Positions 52,081 through 60,435 of a stretch of DNA of 64,000 nt are shown piece after piece; the stretch's first letter is position 1; every line of letters begins with the position of its first letter. The notes below the pieces were generated by a model. It saw nothing but the letters and a program-made list of their open reading frames with translations. It did no database searches and was not told the origin of the DNA. The stretch is taken from contig NZ_CYTO01000007.1 in NCBI RefSeq assembly GCF_001458335.1, positions 1-64,000 on the forward strand, written 5' to 3'. The translations under genes and the position numbers were made by a program. The DNA comes from Cognatishimia activa. GTDB taxonomy: Bacteria; Pseudomonadota; Alphaproteobacteria; Rhodobacterales; Rhodobacteraceae.

Positions 52081-52725
52081 TTATTTCCGACGCAGCCCGC
52101 TGAACCAACGGCTCATGCGACCGCGTTGCTCTGAAAGACTGTCACCTGCATCGGCAAAGCTATCGCCTACATCTTCTATGACCGGATCAATGCGTGCTTC
52201 CCGGAACCGCACCCAGCGCACGCGGATGCTCCAGAAGATCGCGAAGAGCACAGTTAGAATGAAGATGTTCCACCATGGAATGAAGGTGGCATCTGGTCCA
52301 TCGACCGGCTTGATGGAGATTGCATTTGGGAAGATCGAAAGAAACTCATTGCGCCAGCCATAATGGCGCACTGCAACCCATTCTGGCGCGTCTTTGTCTG
52401 AGATCGCGTCATTGGCCTCGGTGAACAAGCTCGCTGTGTCGAACTTGAAATAAGGCGGCCAACCCCAACCGGTGTCCTCGTTACGGTACTCCATCGTGTC
52501 GCCGTTTGGGCGCACCGCGTAGATGAATTGAATATCACGATTGGTCAGGTCTGTGGATTGCGCATCCGGTGTCGACCAAAACATGCGTGTCCAGTCGTTG
52601 AGCTCTGTGCGCTCAACATTCGTACTTACGATCCGCACAACATCATGCTGCGCCAGCGTGTAATGGAAGAACCCAAACACCAGCAGAGCCAGCAATCCTC
52701 TGAAGAGCCATTTAAAGTACGACAT
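52081..52725 (-). CDS. DUF1523 family protein
   Basis: A 214-residue protein of the DUF1523 family with an N-terminal membrane segment (about 6-25), a soluble domain with VERTELNDWTRMFW and YRNEDTGWGWPPYFKFD, and a second membrane segment at about 150-170 (WWNIFILTVLFAIFW), then a charged tail. Its function is not known. The ATG at 52725 is preferred because AGGGA then lies at proper distance; another ATG two codons upstream is possible. Confidence 0.8.
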   Translation of the reverse strand: MSYFKWLFRGLLALLVFGFFHYTLAQHDVVRIVSTNVERTELNDWTRMFWSTPDAQSTDLTNRDIQFIYAVRPNGDTMEYRNEDTGWGWPPYFKFDTASLFTEANDAISDKDAPEWVAVRHYGWRNEFLSIFPNAISIKPVDGPDATFIPWWNIFILTVLFAIFWSIRVRWVRFREARIDPVIEDVGDSFADAGDSLSEQRGRMSRWFSGLRRK

Positions 52726-52806
52726 GCGCATTCCCTTTTTTCGTCCTCCCAGACATAGGCGATGTGTGGGGCCATCTCAACGGGCACGCGACGCTTCGCG
52801 CATGAA

Positions 52807-52831
52807 AAGAGTGGGGCAAAGCGCCCCTCTT
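52807..52831. other. intergenic hairpin of unknown role
   Basis: AAGAG-T-GGGGC...GCGCCCC-TCTT forms a stable stem in the divergent region between DUF1523 and the sodium-channel gene. No U run follows on either strand, so it is not a standard terminator. Confidence 0.35.
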
Positions 52832-52908
52832 GCGTCATGACCAAAGCCGCGCCATATCACGGGAAATCTTATTCCCAGACCACACACGCCTTTTGCTAGG
52901 AGATCACG

Positions 52909-53706
52909 ATGAGCGACGTCCAGTCAGACCAACCGACCCCGGAACGCAACCGGATTGAGAAACTGGTCAGCAGCGCGCGCTTTGAAAATGCAATCTTCGT
53001 GGTCATCGTCTTCAACGCGATCATTTTGGGGCTAGAGACCTCTGCCTTCGTGATGTCGCATGTGGGCGGCTTGATCCACTTCCTTGATAGCGCCTGCCTC
53101 AGCATTTTTGTCTTTGAAATCGCCCTGAAGCTTTATGCCCGACGCTGGCAGTTTTTCCGGAGAGGATGGTCGGTATTTGACTTAATCATCGTCGGGGTTG
53201 CTTTGCTGCCGGGCTCATCAGGTCTCAGCGTTCTTCGCGCCCTTCGGATCCTACGTGTTCTGCGCGTGATCTCGGTCGCGCCACGCCTTCGTCGCGTGGT
53301 CGAAGGATTCATCACCGCCCTACCCGGCATGGCCTCGGTCTTTTTGCTGATGACACTGATCTTCTACATCGGCTCAGTGATGGCCACGAAGCTATTCGCA
53401 TCGGAGTTTCCACATTGGTTTGGCAATCTGGGCCTATCTGCTTACAGCCTCTTCCAGATCATGACATTGGAAAGCTGGTCTATGGGCATCGTGCGCCCCG
53501 TGATGGAGGTCTATCCACTCGCTTGGGCCTTCTTTGTGCCGTTTATCATGGTCACGACCTTCGCCGTGGTGAACTTGCTGGTTGGTTTGATCGTGAACTC
53601 GATGCAGGATGCGCATCATGAAGAGGACGTGGCCAAGACCGATACATATCGTGACGAGGTCCTGAAACGCCTCGAAGCGATTGAGGCGAAGCTCAATAGT
53701 AAGTGA
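52909..53706 (+). CDS. voltage-gated sodium channel, NaChBac family
   Basis: A 265-residue single-domain six-helix channel subunit that should form a homotetramer. S4 has regularly spaced arginines in LRALRILRVLRVI (R110, R113, R116, R119). The pore/selectivity filter is TLESWSM (about 186-192), the LESWSM filter of bacterial Nav channels. S6 (about 205-231) is followed by a charged neck and a short C-terminal coiled coil (about 246-263), as in NavBac proteins. Marine bacteria use these for sodium-driven motility and pH control. AGGAG precedes the ATG. Confidence 0.9.
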   Translation: MSDVQSDQPTPERNRIEKLVSSARFENAIFVVIVFNAIILGLETSAFVMSHVGGLIHFLDSACLSIFVFEIALKLYARRWQFFRRGWSVFDLIIVGVALLPGSSGLSVLRALRILRVLRVISVAPRLRRVVEGFITALPGMASVFLLMTLIFYIGSVMATKLFASEFPHWFGNLGLSAYSLFQIMTLESWSMGIVRPVMEVYPLAWAFFVPFIMVTTFAVVNLLVGLIVNSMQDAHHEEDVAKTDTYRDEVLKRLEAIEAKLNSK

Positions 53707-53735
53707 CCGAGACGACCGATCAGGGAGGACAAAAC

Positions 53736-54728
53736 ATGCAGACTGGTCCAAAGAACCTGATCACCGATGTCCCTGGCCTGATGGTTGGCAATGCACAGGA
53801 TGATGCGCTCAAGTCAGGCACCACTGTGCTGACCTCAGACAAACCGTTCACCGCAGCTGTCCATGTCATGGGCGGCGCGCCGGGGACACGCGAGACGGAT
53901 CTATTGGCCCCGGATAAAACCGTTCAACAGGTGGATGCATTGGTTCTTTCTGGTGGCTCGGCCTTTGGTCTGGATGCTGCGTCCGGTGTTGCTGACACAC
54001 TCCGAAAAATGGGACGTGGGTTTCAGGTGGTTGATCAAACCGTTCCAATCGTGCCCGCTGCAATTCTTTTCGACCTCATCAATGGTGGCGACAAGAACTG
54101 GACTGAAAACCCGTATCGCGCACTCGGCGAACAAGCCTTGCTCGCCGCTTCTGACATATTCGAACTTGGCAGCCATGGCGCGGGCACGGGAGCAACGACC
54201 GCGTCGTTCAAGGGCGGCTTGGGGTCCGCTTCTATCTTACTACCGTCGGGCCACACCGTTGGCGCACTTGTCGCCGTTAACGCATTGGGAGATGCGGTTG
54301 TGCCGGACACGCCACATTTCTGGGCGGCTCCTTGGGAATTGGATGACGAATTCGGCGGCCACGGCATAGTATCAAAACCAACCACCGATTGGCCAAAGAC
54401 CAAGCTTAGCGCAAAAAACACGACAATCGCCATTGTTGCGACAGACGCGGACCTCTCCCAAGCTCAATGCACCCGAATGGCCACCGCAGCCCATGACGGC
54501 ATGGCGCGCGCTTTGGTGCCAAGCCATACACCTATGGACGGCGACCTTGTATTTGCCGCCTCAACCAATGCCAAACCCATTTTAGACGATATCCAAGACC
54601 CCATATTCTTAGGCCATGCCGCCGCGACCTGCTTGGCTCGAGCAATTGCACGCGGCGTGTACTCAGCCACGGCAATATCCGGCGATCTGCTTCCCGCCTA
54701 CACAGATATCCACAGGAAACCGCGCTAG
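53736..54728 (+). CDS. P1 family peptidase (DmpA-type aminopeptidase)
   Basis: A 330-residue Ntn-hydrolase-fold peptidase. The VHVMGGAPGTRETDLL, LSGGSAFGLDAASGV and GAGTGATTASFKGGLGSAS blocks are family signatures; the likely self-processing site is before the Thr pair in KNTTIAIVATDADL, matching the nucleophile segment of DmpA/BapA enzymes. No signal peptide. The ATG at 53736 follows GGGAGG. It lies 29 bases after the channel gene on the same strand. Confidence 0.87.
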   Translation: MQTGPKNLITDVPGLMVGNAQDDALKSGTTVLTSDKPFTAAVHVMGGAPGTRETDLLAPDKTVQQVDALVLSGGSAFGLDAASGVADTLRKMGRGFQVVDQTVPIVPAAILFDLINGGDKNWTENPYRALGEQALLAASDIFELGSHGAGTGATTASFKGGLGSASILLPSGHTVGALVAVNALGDAVVPDTPHFWAAPWELDDEFGGHGIVSKPTTDWPKTKLSAKNTTIAIVATDADLSQAQCTRMATAAHDGMARALVPSHTPMDGDLVFAASTNAKPILDDIQDPIFLGHAAATCLARAIARGVYSATAISGDLLPAYTDIHRKPR

Positions 54729-54736
54729 CGGCGCAA

Positions 54737-54765
54737 CCGTCACAAAACCGATACCTTCCTGTCAC
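54737..54765 (+). promoter_or_regulatory. three-unit PHO-box-like repeat upstream of phytase-like gene
   Basis: CCGTCAC (54737), CCGATAC (54748) and CTGTCAC (54759) are separated by 4-base spacers, giving exact 11-base periodicity, the PhoB arrangement. The last unit ends 56 bases before the ATG at 54822, similar to the spacing at the DUF1045 gene. Confidence 0.6.
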
Positions 54766-54821
54766 ATCTACGTAATGTGCAGGCCGCAGTTCGCTAGCAC
54801 CTATTCAAAAAGGAGCTTAGG

Positions 54822-57008
54822 ATGTCTGCGCGCTTTCTCTGCCTGACATCGGCATTTGCCTTGACCGCAGGTCTGGCCAACGCCGAGATGAACTTCAATC
54901 GTATCGCATCATTCGCAACACCGCTGAACATGGCGGCTGGCGAAGATACATCCCGTGAAACGTCCCCAGAAATCATCGACGTCACCTCTGACGGCATGAC
55001 ACTGGTTTACACTGACAGCCCGCTTGAAGCGCTGGGTCGTGTGGACATCACGGATCCGGCAAACCCTCAGCCTCTGGGCAATATCGCTCTGCCGGGCGAA
55101 CCAACCTCTGTCGCCGTTATCGGCGCAACAGCTTACGTTGGCGTGAACACATCCGAGAGCTACACAGCGCCATCTGGCATGCTGAAAGCCATCGACGTCG
55201 CGACCGGCAACGAACTGGCATCTTGCGATCTGGGCGGTCAGCCAGACTCCATCGCGAAATCCAAAGACGGTGCATTCATCTCTGTTGCGATCGAAAACGA
55301 GCGCGACGAAGATCTGAACGACGGCATCATCCCTCAGTTGCCAGCGGGCAACCTGGTGATGATCAACACAACAGACGCGGGTCTGGACTGTGGCTCCCTG
55401 AAAATGGTTGACCTGACCGGTCTGGCTGACATCGCACCAACTGATCCAGAGCCTGAATATGTGTCTATCAACGCTCTGGGCGAAACTGTGATCTCTTTGC
55501 AGGAAAACAACCACATGGTTGTTGTGTCCAAAGACGGCGAAGTTGTCAGCCACTTCTCCGCAGGCGCGGTTGATTTGACAAACATCGACGCTACTGACGA
55601 GCGCGCGATCCTGTCCTTCACCGAAACTCAAGAAGGCCGCCTGCGCGAGCCGGATGCGGTCACTTGGATCGACGACAACCACTTCGCAACTGCGAACGAA
55701 GGTGACTACAACGGCGGCTCCCGCGGTTGGACGATCTTCAACAAGGACGGCACTGTTGTCTATGAAAGCGGTACTGACTTTGAGCACGCGATCATCCAGA
55801 TCGGCCACTATCCAGACAAACGCTCTGACTCCAAAGGTGTCGAGCCAGAATCCGTCACCTTCGACGTTTTCAACGGCACACCTTATGTGTTCGTTGGCGC
55901 AGAACGCGCATCTGTAGTGGGTGTTTACAACGTCTCTAACCCTGCCGCACCAGTTCTAGAGCAGCTGTTGCCATCCGGTGTTGGCCCAGAGGGTTATGTG
56001 ACTATTCCGTCCCGCAACCTGCTGGTATCTGCGAACGAAAAAGACCTGATCGAAGATGGCGGCGCACGTGCGCACGTTATGATCTTTGAACAGCAAGAAG
56101 CACCTGCGGTTTACCCACACCTGACTTCTGCAGGTATGGACGAGCTGACTGGCTGGGGCGCGATCTCTGGCATGGTGGCTGACAAAGACGGTATCGTTTG
56201 GGCGGTCAACGACAGCTTCTACCTGTTCCAGCCAACCATCTTCAAAATCGACACCAACCAATCTCCAGCGAAGATCATTGATGCGATCCGCGTTGTGCGC
56301 CAAGACGGCAACCCAGCGCAGCAGATCGATATGGAAGGTATCACTCTGGACGGCAAAGGTGGCTTCTACGTTGCATCTGAAGGCCGCACAGGTCGTGTGA
56401 TTCCACATGCGATTTATCACGTCTCTGCAGACGGCGTGATCAAGAACCGCAAAGGCGAAATCGGCCTGCCAGCGGAACTGATGGCAGTTGAAAAGCGGTT
56501 CGGTTTCGAAGGCATCACCAAAGTTGGCGACACCCTGTGGATGCCGGTTCAGCGTGAGTGGAAAGACGATCCGAAGAACCACGTGAAACTGGTGGCTTAC
56601 AACCTGGAAACCAAAGAATGGGGCGCGGTGCTTTACGAAAAAGCCGAGCCTGCAAAAGGTTGGGTTGGCCTGTCCGAAATCGCGGTACACGGCGACTATG
56701 TGTACATCGTTGAACGTGACAACCAGCACGACAGCCGCGCGGTGACAAAGAAAATCTACCGTGTCGCTCTGTCTGAAATGGTTCCTGCGAAACTGGGTGG
56801 CGAGCTGCCAGTGGTTTCCAAAGAGCTGGTCCGTGACCTGCTGCCTGACCTAAAATCCACAGGTGGCTACGTTCTGGACAAAGTTGAAGGCCTCGCGATC
56901 TTTGAAGATGGTACAGCGTTTGTGTCTACTGACAATGACGGTGTAGATGATCACTCTGGTGAGACCATGTTCTTCAACATTGGCAACATCGCTCAGCAAG
57001 GCTCATAA
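54822..57008 (+). CDS. secreted esterase-like/phytase-like protein
   Basis: A 728-residue protein with a Sec signal (about 1-21, ending LANA). The N-terminal half shows beta-propeller-like repeats of the choice-of-anchor/surface-layer type (IIDVTSDGMTLVYTD, TPLNM...DITDPANPQPLG, ATANEGDYN). The C-terminal half matches the esterase-like activity of phytase domain: GFEGITKVGDTLWMPVQ, GGFYVASEGRTGRV, KVEGLAIFEDGTAFVSTDND. Predicted periplasmic or extracellular. Codon usage is strongly biased, like xsc and tpa, pointing to high expression. A PHO-box-like repeat lies upstream. Confidence 0.82.
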   Translation: MSARFLCLTSAFALTAGLANAEMNFNRIASFATPLNMAAGEDTSRETSPEIIDVTSDGMTLVYTDSPLEALGRVDITDPANPQPLGNIALPGEPTSVAVIGATAYVGVNTSESYTAPSGMLKAIDVATGNELASCDLGGQPDSIAKSKDGAFISVAIENERDEDLNDGIIPQLPAGNLVMINTTDAGLDCGSLKMVDLTGLADIAPTDPEPEYVSINALGETVISLQENNHMVVVSKDGEVVSHFSAGAVDLTNIDATDERAILSFTETQEGRLREPDAVTWIDDNHFATANEGDYNGGSRGWTIFNKDGTVVYESGTDFEHAIIQIGHYPDKRSDSKGVEPESVTFDVFNGTPYVFVGAERASVVGVYNVSNPAAPVLEQLLPSGVGPEGYVTIPSRNLLVSANEKDLIEDGGARAHVMIFEQQEAPAVYPHLTSAGMDELTGWGAISGMVADKDGIVWAVNDSFYLFQPTIFKIDTNQSPAKIIDAIRVVRQDGNPAQQIDMEGITLDGKGGFYVASEGRTGRVIPHAIYHVSADGVIKNRKGEIGLPAELMAVEKRFGFEGITKVGDTLWMPVQREWKDDPKNHVKLVAYNLETKEWGAVLYEKAEPAKGWVGLSEIAVHGDYVYIVERDNQHDSRAVTKKIYRVALSEMVPAKLGGELPVVSKELVRDLLPDLKSTGGYVLDKVEGLAIFEDGTAFVSTDNDGVDDHSGETMFFNIGNIAQQGS

Positions 57009-57031
57009 GCCGCACTCTGAGAAAATTAAGG

Positions 57032-57061
57032 CGCGCGGGGCGAATGCTCCGCGCGTTTTTC
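57032..57061 (+). terminator. rho-independent terminator of the phytase-like gene
   Basis: CGCGCGGGG (57032-57040) pairs with CTCCGCGCG (57047-57055), one G-T pair, followed by TTTTT. It also separates the convergent Nudix gene. Confidence 0.9.
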
Positions 57062-57070
57062 TTTGGTACT

Positions 57071-57610
57071 TCAGTAACCGATTTTGGAGATTTTCGAGAC
57101 AAACCTTTCTAGGTTTGGATCTATTCGATGCAAAGGGAGCTGATCCGTTCGAAACCACTGAACATCGCGAAACTCTCCACGGTCAAAATCGTAAGGATAG
57201 TCGCGCTTGCCTTTCAAAAGGAACCAAAGCGAAACGTCCGTGTGAACATTCATAGCCCCATTGGTGTCACACCTAGTCAAGAAAACCGGGTCTTCGACAA
57301 TAAACTGGGCGTCCACCTTTAGTTCTTCTCGACACTCGCGTTTTACAGTTTGAAGGGGATGTTCGTTCGGGTCGACATGACCGCCGGACGGGAGCCAAAG
57401 GTTCGCCTTAATGTGATCAACGAGCAAGACCCAGTCCCGATCAACGAGCAGAAAATAAGAAACCAAATGCTGAGGAGGAATGTCGGGACCGTGTTGCCGA
57501 AAGAGTTCAGCGCCGCTTTTTATCCAATCCAAAGTATCCTTAATGTGCTGACTTTCCAATGAATCATAGGGCTCAATCCCCGAAATAAGATCTTGTATTT
57601 TTTCACGCAC
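57071..57610 (-). CDS. Nudix hydrolase
   Basis: A 179-residue Nudix-fold protein with the box GGHVDPNEHPLQTVKRECREEL in pattern G-x5-E-x7-R-E-x-x-E-E (one substitution at the Gly after EE). Hydrolyses a nucleoside diphosphate linked to another moiety, substrate unknown. The VLLVDHIKANLWLPSGGHVD element is typical. Convergent with the phytase-like gene. Confidence 0.85.
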   Translation of the reverse strand: MREKIQDLISGIEPYDSLESQHIKDTLDWIKSGAELFRQHGPDIPPQHLVSYFLLVDRDWVLLVDHIKANLWLPSGGHVDPNEHPLQTVKRECREELKVDAQFIVEDPVFLTRCDTNGAMNVHTDVSLWFLLKGKRDYPYDFDRGEFRDVQWFRTDQLPLHRIDPNLERFVSKISKIGY

Positions 57611-57747
57611 ACACCGTTCCTTCCGTATTTGTTTCGGGCGTCGCTAATTTATTGTTGTGAAGATCTGATGACGTAAGGAAGTTAGGCTTGACGTCTCTGC
57701 CTCACCAGCTTAGCCAACACGCTTTCCATTTAAGGTTTGAGTCCCAA

Positions 57748-58989
57748 ATGCCGATTAATGCGCATCACCTTGGCATAGATTTTGGCACCTCCAACTCCGC
57801 GGCAGCCTACATCCAAAATGCTAAAGTGCGTTTTGTTGAAATGGCACCGGGGTCAAACACGCTGCCGACTAGCTTTTTCTTTGACTTTGAAAGCCGGGAA
57901 ACGCTGATAGGCCACCCGGCGGATCGCGCTTTGCTGAATGGCGACGAAGGCCGGTACATGCGCGCGCTCAAGCGGGTGTTGGGGACCAGCTTGATGCACG
58001 AGAAACGCCAACTTCTGAACCAGAGACTGACCTTTGTGGACATCATCGGCGGGTTTTTAAAGCGTTTAAAAGACCAAGCCGAAAAGCAAACAGGCCATAC
58101 TTTCGACAAAGCGGTATCCGGGCGTCCGGTTGTCTTTCATGGCGTAGGTGATCCGCGAGAGCAGAAAGCCGAGGACGATTTGCGCCTGTGCTATGAGGTT
58201 GCGGGTTTCAAAGATGTCACCTTCCTCGCCGAGCCTGAAGCAGCAGCCCTAGCAAGTGGCGCAACACCGGGTGTTGGGCTGATCGTAGACATCGGCGGTG
58301 GCACGTCTGATTTCACGGTTTTCCGGCTGAGTGAGAACGGCCAAAATGACGTACTCGCCAATCACGGTGTACGCATTGGTGGCACGGATTTTGACAAGCT
58401 CATCAGCATCGCTCAGGTCATGCCATTGCTGGGCAAAGGCTCTGAGCTCAAGCGCGAGTTTGGGCCGGGAACCACTCCGGTTCCCTCCCATATTTTCCAG
58501 GACCTTGCGACATGGGAGAAAATTCCGTTTCTCTACACAGCGCAGACTCGGCGCATGGTCAAAGACATGGCCCAACTCGCCGTGGAGCCTCAACGGATAG
58601 ATCGTTTGGAAACGGTTCTTGTGGACGAGCTGGGCCACGATTTAGCCTTTGCTGTCGAGGCCGGGAAAGTCACCGCCAATTCAAACGCCGATGGCGGCTT
58701 GATTGACCTAATGATGATTGAAAAGGGTCTGGATACGCGCCTCTTGCCAATGGCACTGACCTATATCCTTGGAGGATCAGCGTCGCAGCTGAAAGAAGGC
58801 GCACAAGCAACGCTCGATCAAGCGGGCGCCACGGCTGATCAAATCGATCAGGTGATCTATGTGGGCGGTTCCAGCCTGATGGAGTTCGTCTCTGCCGCCA
58901 TGAAAGAAACCTTTCCAGCGGCAGAGCATATCTATTCGGAAGTCTTTACGGCAGTGGTGAAGGGGCTCGCCCTTTCAAGCCGAATTTAG
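57748..58989 (+). CDS. Hsp70 family protein (YegD-like)
   Basis: A 413-residue protein with only the ATPase half of Hsp70. The phosphate-1 motif is LGIDFGTSNSAAA near residue 8; the phosphate-2 region is FLAEPEAAALASGATPGVGL and VDIGGGTSDFTVFRL; the adenosine element is VIYVGGSSLMEFV near the end. There is no substrate-binding lid, as in E. coli YegD. The ATG at 57748 starts the fold directly; an in-frame TTG 60 bases upstream is possible. Convergent with the Hsp20 gene. Confidence 0.85.
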   Translation: MPINAHHLGIDFGTSNSAAAYIQNAKVRFVEMAPGSNTLPTSFFFDFESRETLIGHPADRALLNGDEGRYMRALKRVLGTSLMHEKRQLLNQRLTFVDIIGGFLKRLKDQAEKQTGHTFDKAVSGRPVVFHGVGDPREQKAEDDLRLCYEVAGFKDVTFLAEPEAAALASGATPGVGLIVDIGGGTSDFTVFRLSENGQNDVLANHGVRIGGTDFDKLISIAQVMPLLGKGSELKREFGPGTTPVPSHIFQDLATWEKIPFLYTAQTRRMVKDMAQLAVEPQRIDRLETVLVDELGHDLAFAVEAGKVTANSNADGGLIDLMMIEKGLDTRLLPMALTYILGGSASQLKEGAQATLDQAGATADQIDQVIYVGGSSLMEFVSAAMKETFPAAEHIYSEVFTAVVKGLALSSRI

Positions 58990-58995
58990 ATCCGG

Positions 58996-59466
58996 TTAGT
59001 TCACAGCTTTCGCGTCAACCACATCTGCTTCAATCGCCTGACCACCGCGCGCAATCTCAATGCGGCGTGGTTTTAGGGCTTCCGGAACTTCGCGGACAAG
59101 GTCGATATGTAGCATACCATCTTCGTGGCTTGCCCCATTCACACGGACGTGGTCGGCCAACTGGAAGCGCCGTTCAAATGCGCGGGTGGCAATGCCACGA
59201 TGGAGATAAGATTTCTCGTCCTTGGCATCTGGCTTGCGTGCGGTCACAACAAGGGCGTTTTCTTTGACTTCAATGCCAAGATCATCGGCAGAAAAACCGG
59301 CGACGGCAATCGAGATGCGATACGCATCTTCGGCTGTCTTTTCGATATTGTAGGGCGGGTAGCTGGAAGTTGGGATGTTATCAGACAGGACACGATCCAT
59401 CATGTCTGCGATCTGATCAAAACCAACGGAAGCACGGTAAAGCGGTGCAAAATCATATGTGCGCAT
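58996..59466 (-). CDS. Hsp20/alpha-crystallin family small heat-shock protein
   Basis: A 156-residue IbpA-like small chaperone. N-terminal LYRASVGFDQIADMMDRVL and YPPYNIEKT lead into the alpha-crystallin domain with AYRISIAVAGF, LHRGIATRAFERRF and ADHVRV; the A-x-x-x-D-G-x-L signature is ASHEDGMLHI. It binds unfolded proteins in the cytoplasm. A ROSE-like thermometer overlaps its ribosome site. Confidence 0.9.
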   Translation of the reverse strand: MRTYDFAPLYRASVGFDQIADMMDRVLSDNIPTSSYPPYNIEKTAEDAYRISIAVAGFSADDLGIEVKENALVVTARKPDAKDEKSYLHRGIATRAFERRFQLADHVRVNGASHEDGMLHIDLVREVPEALKPRRIEIARGGQAIEADVVDAKAVN

Positions 59467-59556
59467 AGGTTATCCTCTTTCTTGAGCAACAACGATGTAA
59501 ATGCCTTCCCCTAAGGGACAGGCGGATGATCCGGACCCGCTTTGCGGCGTCCGGTG
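59467..59556 (-). promoter_or_regulatory. candidate ROSE-type RNA thermometer of hsp20
   Basis: In the leader on the minus strand, GTTGCTC and GAGGATAAC (59490-59469) fold over the ribosome site GAGGA, with the TTGCT anti-Shine-Dalgarno element typical of ROSE (U-U/C-G-C-U). Further upstream a strong hairpin CCGGAC...GTCCGG (59531-59554) and a CCCTTAGGG stem complete a multi-hairpin leader of about 90 bases. ROSE elements control small heat-shock genes in alphaproteobacteria. Not checked by folding. Confidence 0.6.
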
Positions 59557-59613
59557 AAAATGAGATGGGCATGCAGAATTTGGGTTTCAAGACCCGCCTA
59601 ATTAGGAAGTCGC

Positions 59614-60435
59614 TTACTTCACTTTTATGAACTTCGCGCCGCCAGAAGACTTCGCGCCGCCGACCTGTATCCGGCGCGCGCCTGTCGTTACTTTCGCGAC
59701 AGGAGCATCGCCATAACGCAATTGGGCCCGTAGCTCGGACACCACCTTCGGGAGCGCCATGCCGACCCCAATTTCACGGCCATCATTCAGAGTTGCGGTT
59801 CCGGATACCAAAGACAAAATTCGCACGCGGGTGCCATTTTTGACAAAAACCGGTGCGCCCGAGGAACCAAACGTGATGTCGCAATCGAAGAATTTGAGGT
59901 CACGCGCTTCGTGCTGGAGATTGCATTGGCGTTGCCAGCTCATTGCCTCGGCGCGCCCCCGACCATAAGACATAACCTGAAGCTGGTCATTTCCACCGAT
60001 TTCGGCGATGCGAAATGGATCGGCCTCGGCTCCGAATATCGGCGAGCGTAAGCGCAGAATGGCCACATCGCGTGTGACGTTTTGTATGTCTTGTGCATTG
60101 CCCCCGGGTACGTACCCCTCAGCGACTACAAATTTCGCCCCCTGCCTCTCAAACAACGCCTCGCCGTTCAAATAGCCGCTCCGAAAGACGATTTCGTTCG
60201 CATCCACTGGTTGGCCAGACCGCTTATCAAAAAGGCAATGCGCTGCAGTAAGAACCTGATCAGAAGCGATCAAAACACCGGTGCAGAATGCAGAATTCCC
60301 AATATCAAGCCGACCGACTGCCTCCCAGCCCAGCATGTCGCCACGGGAGTCCATGACCTCTAGGAGGGACCCACTTTGTGCTTGCGTCGCAAGTCCCAAG
60401 CCTAAGATCAGCGATATGATGAACCGGTTTTTCAA
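59614..60435 (-). CDS. trypsin-like serine protease, paralogue 1
   Basis: A 273-residue secreted S1-family protease. Signal peptide in FIISLILGLGLATQAQSGS; catalytic His in LTAAHC, Asp in VTRDVAILRL and Ser in ITFGSSGAPVF. The start is TTG at 60435, which overlaps the stop of the upstream paralogue as TTGA; no ATG or GTG nearby would keep the signal peptide. Function in protein quality control or an envelope stress pathway is possible. Confidence 0.8.
   Translation of the reverse strand: MKNRFIISLILGLGLATQAQSGSLLEVMDSRGDMLGWEAVGRLDIGNSAFCTGVLIASDQVLTAAHCLFDKRSGQPVDANEIVFRSGYLNGEALFERQGAKFVVAEGYVPGGNAQDIQNVTRDVAILRLRSPIFGAEADPFRIAEIGGNDQLQVMSYGRGRAEAMSWQRQCNLQHEARDLKFFDCDITFGSSGAPVFVKNGTRVRILSLVSGTATLNDGREIGVGMALPKVVSELRAQLRYGDAPVAKVTTGARRIQVGGAKSSGGAKFIKVK

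Noticed and set aside
52807-52831. Hairpin upstream of the sodium-channel gene as a terminator
   Set aside because: No U run on either strand and no gene ending there; kept only as an unassigned hairpin.
54909-55808. 299-codon open frame antisense to the phytase-like gene
   Set aside because: No ribosome site or domain; explained by codon bias on the other strand.
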